64,000 bases of DNA. It comes from SB11 sp035906255 (GTDB lineage Bacteria > Bacteroidota > Bacteroidia > UBA8524). Positions within the stretch are counted from its first letter, which is position 1; each line of letters opens with the position of its first letter. The stretch lies in NCBI GenBank assembly GCA_035906255.1, contig JAMIFM010000019.1:33317-97316 (forward strand), given 5' to 3'. The position numbers and the translations under genes were made by a program. The notes beneath the pieces are model-generated. The model had not been told where the DNA came from. It made no database searches and saw only the letters and a program-made list of their open reading frames with translations. Below are positions 60,852 to 64,000 of this stretch, in pieces.

Positions 60852-61715
60852 TCAAAACCCACCCTGAAATTTTGCAGGAGTTTGCCCTGTATGTTTTTTA
60901 AAGAAACGGATAAAATAAGCAGGGTCATCAAACCCAAGTTGTTCAGCAATTTGTTTAATCGGGTTATCAGAATACGATAAAATCCGTTTGGCTTCCAATA
61001 TCAAGCGTTCAGCAATTAAATCCCCTGTGGTTTTACCAAGGGTCTCCACACAAATACGGTTCAGGTGCTTTGCCGTAATGTTAAGCAACGCTGCATATTC
61101 TTTCGGGTATTTAATACGGGTATAGTGCTGTTCTATCAACTGTCTTAAATCATCCAATTTGCGCAGGTAAAGTGCTGAATGTTTATCTCCTTGTACTTCA
61201 TAATTTTGTAAGCCCTCCATATCAAGGTATAACAAGTGGCACAATGCCCCCAATGTTTCAAATTTGTGTCGTGAATCGGCAACTTGGTATTGATTGAGTA
61301 TGCGGGCAAATAAATGCACTGATTGCTGCATTTGCTCCTCTCCTAACAACAGAAACGGAGGTACACCTGCCGATGAAAAAAACGGAAAATCGGTTATACG
61401 CTTGGCAGTAAAAGTAATATCGTAAAACTCTTTGGTATGAAAAAAGATAAACCCGTCGGCATCATCCGTCAGCGTCCACCTGTGCACCTGCCCGGGGTTC
61501 ATAAAAAAAACAGCCCCATTTGCTACAGGGTATTGTACAAAATCAATTTCATGGATGCCTGTGCCCTGCGTAAATAATACTGTAAGGTAAAAATCGTGTT
61601 TGTGCGGGTGTTGTATAAACCCGTGTTTAAGTATATGCTCTTTGAGCGTTCTGGCATAAAAGCTCTTTTGGTAAAGTCCAAAATCTTCAATCTTATAAAC
61701 GGGTAACGCTTGCAT
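60852..61715 (-). CDS. AraC-family transcriptional regulator
   Basis: A 287-residue regulator. The N-terminal cupin-like sensing domain has HPHKHDFYLTVLF and MNPGQVHRWTL. The C-terminal double helix-turn-helix is of the AraC type: AALLNITAKHLNRICVETLG and IAEQLGFDDPAYFIRFFKKH, ending GQTPAKF. The start at 61715 is favoured over the ATG at 61754 because a perfect -7 motif (TAAATTTG) lies just upstream. The ligand and the regulated genes are unknown; the divergent DUF983 gene is the nearest candidate target. Confidence 0.9.
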   Translation of the reverse strand: MQALPVYKIEDFGLYQKSFYARTLKEHILKHGFIQHPHKHDFYLTVLFTQGTGIHEIDFVQYPVANGAVFFMNPGQVHRWTLTDDADGFIFFHTKEFYDITFTAKRITDFPFFSSAGVPPFLLLGEEQMQQSVHLFARILNQYQVADSRHKFETLGALCHLLYLDMEGLQNYEVQGDKHSALYLRKLDDLRQLIEQHYTRIKYPKEYAALLNITAKHLNRICVETLGKTTGDLIAERLILEAKRILSYSDNPIKQIAEQLGFDDPAYFIRFFKKHTGQTPAKFQGGF

Positions 61716-61721
61716 TGTAGT

Positions 61722-61729
61722 CAAATTTA
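61722..61729 (-). promoter_or_regulatory. -7 promoter element of the AraC-type gene
   Basis: On the minus strand TAAATTTG matches TAnnTTTG, ending six bases before the ATG at 61715. Confidence 0.6.
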
Positions 61730-61792
61730 CAAAATGTCCGTATAATCCAATCAAATGCGAGTATTATTATATCAGTTGAATAATAGTGATTT

Positions 61793-61800
61793 TACCTTTG
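61793..61800 (+). promoter_or_regulatory. -7 promoter element of the DUF983 gene
   Basis: TACCTTTG, a perfect TAnnTTTG match, ends 20 bases before the ATG at 61821. It lies inside the longer open frame from 61755, arguing for the shorter start. Confidence 0.6.
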
Positions 61801-61820
61801 TGTATCAAAATCCTAAGGTT

Positions 61821-62183
61821 ATGAATGCACTAAAAGGAATCGCGGGGGGCATTTGCCCTGTATGCGGGACCGGAAAAATTTTTAATCATTCACCGTTTCT
61901 AAGTCTTAAACCACCTGCTATGAATACTTCATGCAGTCATTGCGGGCATATATTTGAAAAGGAAGCGGGCTTTTTTTGGGGGGCGATGTTTGTGAGCTAC
62001 GCCTTTACCGTGGTAGAGATTATTGCTACCATATTGGTTTCGCGTTTATTTCTTTCAGGCGAGTTTGATACACGGGTGGTTTGGCCTGTAGTAGCTGTTA
62101 TTGTGCTACTTTCAACGTTTAATTACAAACTATCACGAATTGTTTGGATATACTTTTTTGCTCCAAAAAAAATCAAGGCGTAA
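61821..62183 (+). CDS. DUF983 membrane protein with zinc-ribbon motif
   Basis: A 120-residue protein. Two CxxC pairs near the N-terminus (CPVCGTG and CSHCGHIF) form a likely zinc ribbon, followed by FFWGAMFVSYA and two hydrophobic segments (residues about 60-85 and 90-110), the standard layout of DUF983. Function is unknown. It overlaps the end of the convergent glycosyltransferase gene by 11 bases. Start chosen as described for its promoter. Confidence 0.85.
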   Translation: MNALKGIAGGICPVCGTGKIFNHSPFLSLKPPAMNTSCSHCGHIFEKEAGFFWGAMFVSYAFTVVEIIATILVSRLFLSGEFDTRVVWPVVAVIVLLSTFNYKLSRIVWIYFFAPKKIKA

Positions 62184-63555
62184 CGTTTAGAGCCTCATCG
62201 GCGGCTTTGGGCTTTTCGCCTGTAATTTTGTACACGCGAACCGAATCTTTCTCTTCTATTACATTGTAATTATAACGGACTTCTACTTGCTGTTTTGTTT
62301 CTGTTAAAAACCCTATTACGGTATCGCCAGCCTTTAATTCGTTTGAGAATTTAGGCTGCAAGTATTGGCCTTTATTTTTCTCAAACATTTTTACTTGAAA
62401 ATCGATATAAGGGTTATAGTTATCATTTTCGAGCCAATAATACCCGTTAAGATTTTTACCCGTTTTATAAGCATCCATAAGATAAAAGTTAAGAGCTTGT
62501 GCTTCGTATTCCCAATCGTGTTGTAGTTTAGGCGGGCTAACGTGATTAAACGAATTCTTGTAAGGGGCAACTAATAATCCTACTACTAACACATAGGGTA
62601 CTATATTAAACGAAAGGTTTTGCACCAATTCTTGCAACACATCTACCACCCAATAAACGGCAATGGCGGCCAGCATGGCAGCAAAAGGATAAACGGGTAC
62701 ATTGTACCACAACATTTGTGTATTAGCCGATGATACTACCACTAAAAACCCTAACGCTGTGCAGGTAATAAACAGGGTAGCATTTTTTATGATATTGTTT
62801 TTGCTGAAAAGACCTAAAACAATGCCTGCTGCACTTATCCAAAACCAATGAAAATAATGTTCAGTTTTCATTAAATGCAGATAATACCCAAAGTAGGGTT
62901 TATCTCCCGTCAGTTGTTCGTTGTATCGGCCTGCAATATCCCAATGCCAAGCTGCTTTCAAGTAGCCCGGGTTTAATAATTCTCTACCTAAATAAATAAT
63001 TAAAACAGGGATTATAAAATAAAGGGCATACAGGTATGTTTTTTTGTTTTTAAAAAACACTAATGATTTATACCTGAACAATGTAAACACCAGCAGGCCG
63101 GGTAACATAAATAACCCTGCCACTGATTTGGTAATTACCCCCAATGCCAGCAAAATAAAAAACCAGCGTAGGTATTTATAATTTTGAGTATCGATAAAGA
63201 AATAATATGCAATAGACGAGGCGAAGGTAAACAGTACCAGCATAGCGTCGTAATCGGCAGTGCGGGTAACATGGTTATTTATAAACCCGCGTGAGGTTAC
63301 CAATACAAGCACCGATACAAACCCAAGCCAATGATTTTTTAAATATTTAACACAAAACAACCACAGCAGCGCACAAATAAAAAGTCCTGCGATAGCCGAA
63401 GGTAATCGTACCGAGAGGATATTTAAGCCCAATGTTTTAATAAAAAACACTTGCGCCCAATTGGTAAGCGGCGGCTTTGTACTCCACATATCAGGGGCAC
63501 CGCCATAATGAACTACCAAAAAATTATTGTTTTCGCTCATTTCGTAAGAACTCAT
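62173..63555 (-). CDS. ArnT/PMT-like (GT39) glycosyltransferase, N-terminus missing
   Basis: A 460-residue integral membrane protein with about nine or ten hydrophobic segments and a C-terminal soluble region. The segment NNNFLVVHYGGAPDMWSTKPPL followed by LSVRLPSAIAGL is the classic start of the PMT-2 region, but normally follows one transmembrane helix and an acidic catalytic D-E loop. Here the protein begins only about ten residues before that point, and the codon just before ATG is a stop (TAG). The gene thus lacks its first helix and the catalytic acid. A TACTTTTG element lies just upstream (63572-63579). It would transfer sugar from polyprenyl phosphate if intact; likely a 5'-truncated gene. 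Confidence 0.75.
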   Translation of the reverse strand: MSSYEMSENNNFLVVHYGGAPDMWSTKPPLTNWAQVFFIKTLGLNILSVRLPSAIAGLFICALLWLFCVKYLKNHWLGFVSVLVLVTSRGFINNHVTRTADYDAMLVLFTFASSIAYYFFIDTQNYKYLRWFFILLALGVITKSVAGLFMLPGLLVFTLFRYKSLVFFKNKKTYLYALYFIIPVLIIYLGRELLNPGYLKAAWHWDIAGRYNEQLTGDKPYFGYYLHLMKTEHYFHWFWISAAGIVLGLFSKNNIIKNATLFITCTALGFLVVVSSANTQMLWYNVPVYPFAAMLAAIAVYWVVDVLQELVQNLSFNIVPYVLVVGLLVAPYKNSFNHVSPPKLQHDWEYEAQALNFYLMDAYKTGKNLNGYYWLENDNYNPYIDFQVKMFEKNKGQYLQPKFSNELKAGDTVIGFLTETKQQVEVRYNYNVIEEKDSVRVYKITGEKPKAADEALNVTP

Positions 63556-63571
63556 CTATAATTCGAAAAAC

Positions 63572-63579
63572 CAAAAGTA
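63572..63579 (-). promoter_or_regulatory. -7-like element before the truncated glycosyltransferase
   Basis: On the minus strand TACTTTTG matches TAnnTTTG, ending 16 bases before the ATG at 63555. A fortuitous match is possible since the gene looks 5'-truncated. Confidence 0.45.
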
Positions 63580-63629
63580 GTAGTTTGAAAAACAAAACGT
63601 AGCCAGTTTGGGCTATTTTTTGAAAATCA

Positions 63630-63651
63630 GGGCAAGCATAAGCCTGCCCCA
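63630..63651 (-). terminator. Hairpin after the methylase gene
   Basis: GGGCAAGC pairs with GCCTGCCC (one mismatch) around a four-base loop, just past the methylase stop on the minus strand. Confidence 0.6.
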
Positions 63652-63656
63652 ATCAG

Positions 63657-64000
63657 CTATATTTCGTAGTTCGCAACAAGCACTTCGGTTTTAGTTTTTG
63701 TTGTCAGATGAGTTACAGCCACTTTGCTATCAAAGCGTTTTACATACCATCCGCACTTTTCAGCATACTCTAACAGTATTTCGCTGGGATAACTCGATAA
63801 TAGAAATTTACCTTTTAACCCGGCCAAAACATCTAAAAGGGCTCTATAATCGTCAATGGAATACCCTCTGTAGTGTCCGCAATCTGAGTTATAATATGGC
63901 GGGTCACAATAAAAGAAACTATCAGTGCTGTCACGGCTTTGAATCACCTTCAACGCATCGTTGCACTCCAATTGCACTAAATTAAGACGCTGCTGAAAGT
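63657..64000 (-). CDS. DNA adenine methylase, D12 class (partial)
   Basis: The frame is open to the right edge; only the C-terminal 114 or so residues are present. FFYCDPPYYNSD contains the DPPY catalytic motif of N6-adenine methyltransferases, and YSIDDYRALLDVLAGLKGKFLLSSY is typical of the Dam/D12 family. Such genes are often on phages or mobile islands. It lies 101 bases from the truncated glycosyltransferase on the same strand. A GTG at 63977 is not the start; codons continue upstream as FQQRLNLVQLE. Confidence 0.85.
   Translation of the reverse strand, partial: FQQRLNLVQLECNDALKVIQSRDSTDSFFYCDPPYYNSDCGHYRGYSIDDYRALLDVLAGLKGKFLLSSYPSEILLEYAEKCGWYVKRFDSKVAVTHLTTKTKTEVLVANYEI

Noticed and set aside
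1..64000. tRNA genes
   Set aside because: I looked for cloverleaf-like blocks with TTCGA-type loops next to paired arms and saw none I could fold with confidence.

Overview
The window looks like chromosomal DNA of a Bacteroidota bacterium. Four things support this. (1) At least ten secreted proteins end in a Por/type IX secretion (T9SS) type A sorting domain and one in a type B domain. (2) Many starts are preceded by the Bacteroidota -7 promoter motif TAnnTTTG rather than by a Shine-Dalgarno site. (3) There are three TonB-dependent receptors, two of them with the carboxypeptidase-regulatory N-terminus usual in this phylum. (4) The E1 alpha and beta dehydrogenase subunits are fused, and DUF3347 and HYC_CC_PP-type proteins are present. 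I cannot place the genus. No tRNA, rRNA operon, CRISPR array or intact insertion sequence of classical type was seen.

Layout. 1-4.8 kb: end of a TonB-dependent receptor, then a tight four-gene surface-protein cluster. 4.85-10 kb: RNase P RNA, an NtrC-type response regulator, the tRNA t6A enzyme Sua5, a tiny secreted protein that is little more than a sorting domain, and lepA. 10-27 kb: a minus-strand array of six paralogous secreted proteins of about 590-610 residues (probable beta-propellers), interrupted by a 1541-residue metalloprotease. The array members end in hairpins, most of them good terminators, so they are probably separate transcription units. 27.6-31.9 kb: an alkyltransferase-like DNA repair protein, a TrpF-like protein lacking the catalytic cysteine, and a probable copper-related operon (HYC_CC_PP protein, TonB receptor, DUF3347 protein). 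32-38 kb: a plus-strand run of exported redox or metal proteins (PhoX-like, di-haem peroxidase, cytochrome/copper monooxygenase-like) and an M48 lipoprotein peptidase. 39-51 kb: fused E1 dehydrogenase, a giant PKD adhesin-like protein, an MFS transporter, another TonB receptor and small surface proteins. 51-57 kb: a 2OG-Fe(II) oxygenase, the tyrosine catabolic pair hppD-hmgA, pckA, and a repeat-packed spacer. 57-64 kb: clpB, a REP-associated tyrosine transposase between two copies of a triple-palindrome block, an AraC regulator, a DUF983 protein, an N-terminally short glycosyltransferase, and a partial DNA adenine methylase at the edge.

The most interesting items are the transposase with its two flanking blocks of three palindromes, whose stems differ by compensating changes; the tandem array of predicted propellers, two of which share an upstream element; a likely single-base frameshift separating an ATG and signal peptide from its gene at about 47,367; the stand-alone sorting-domain protein; and the enzymes that lack expected catalytic residues. 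Everything is read by eye from sequence and translations. No alignment, identity value or database search was run.
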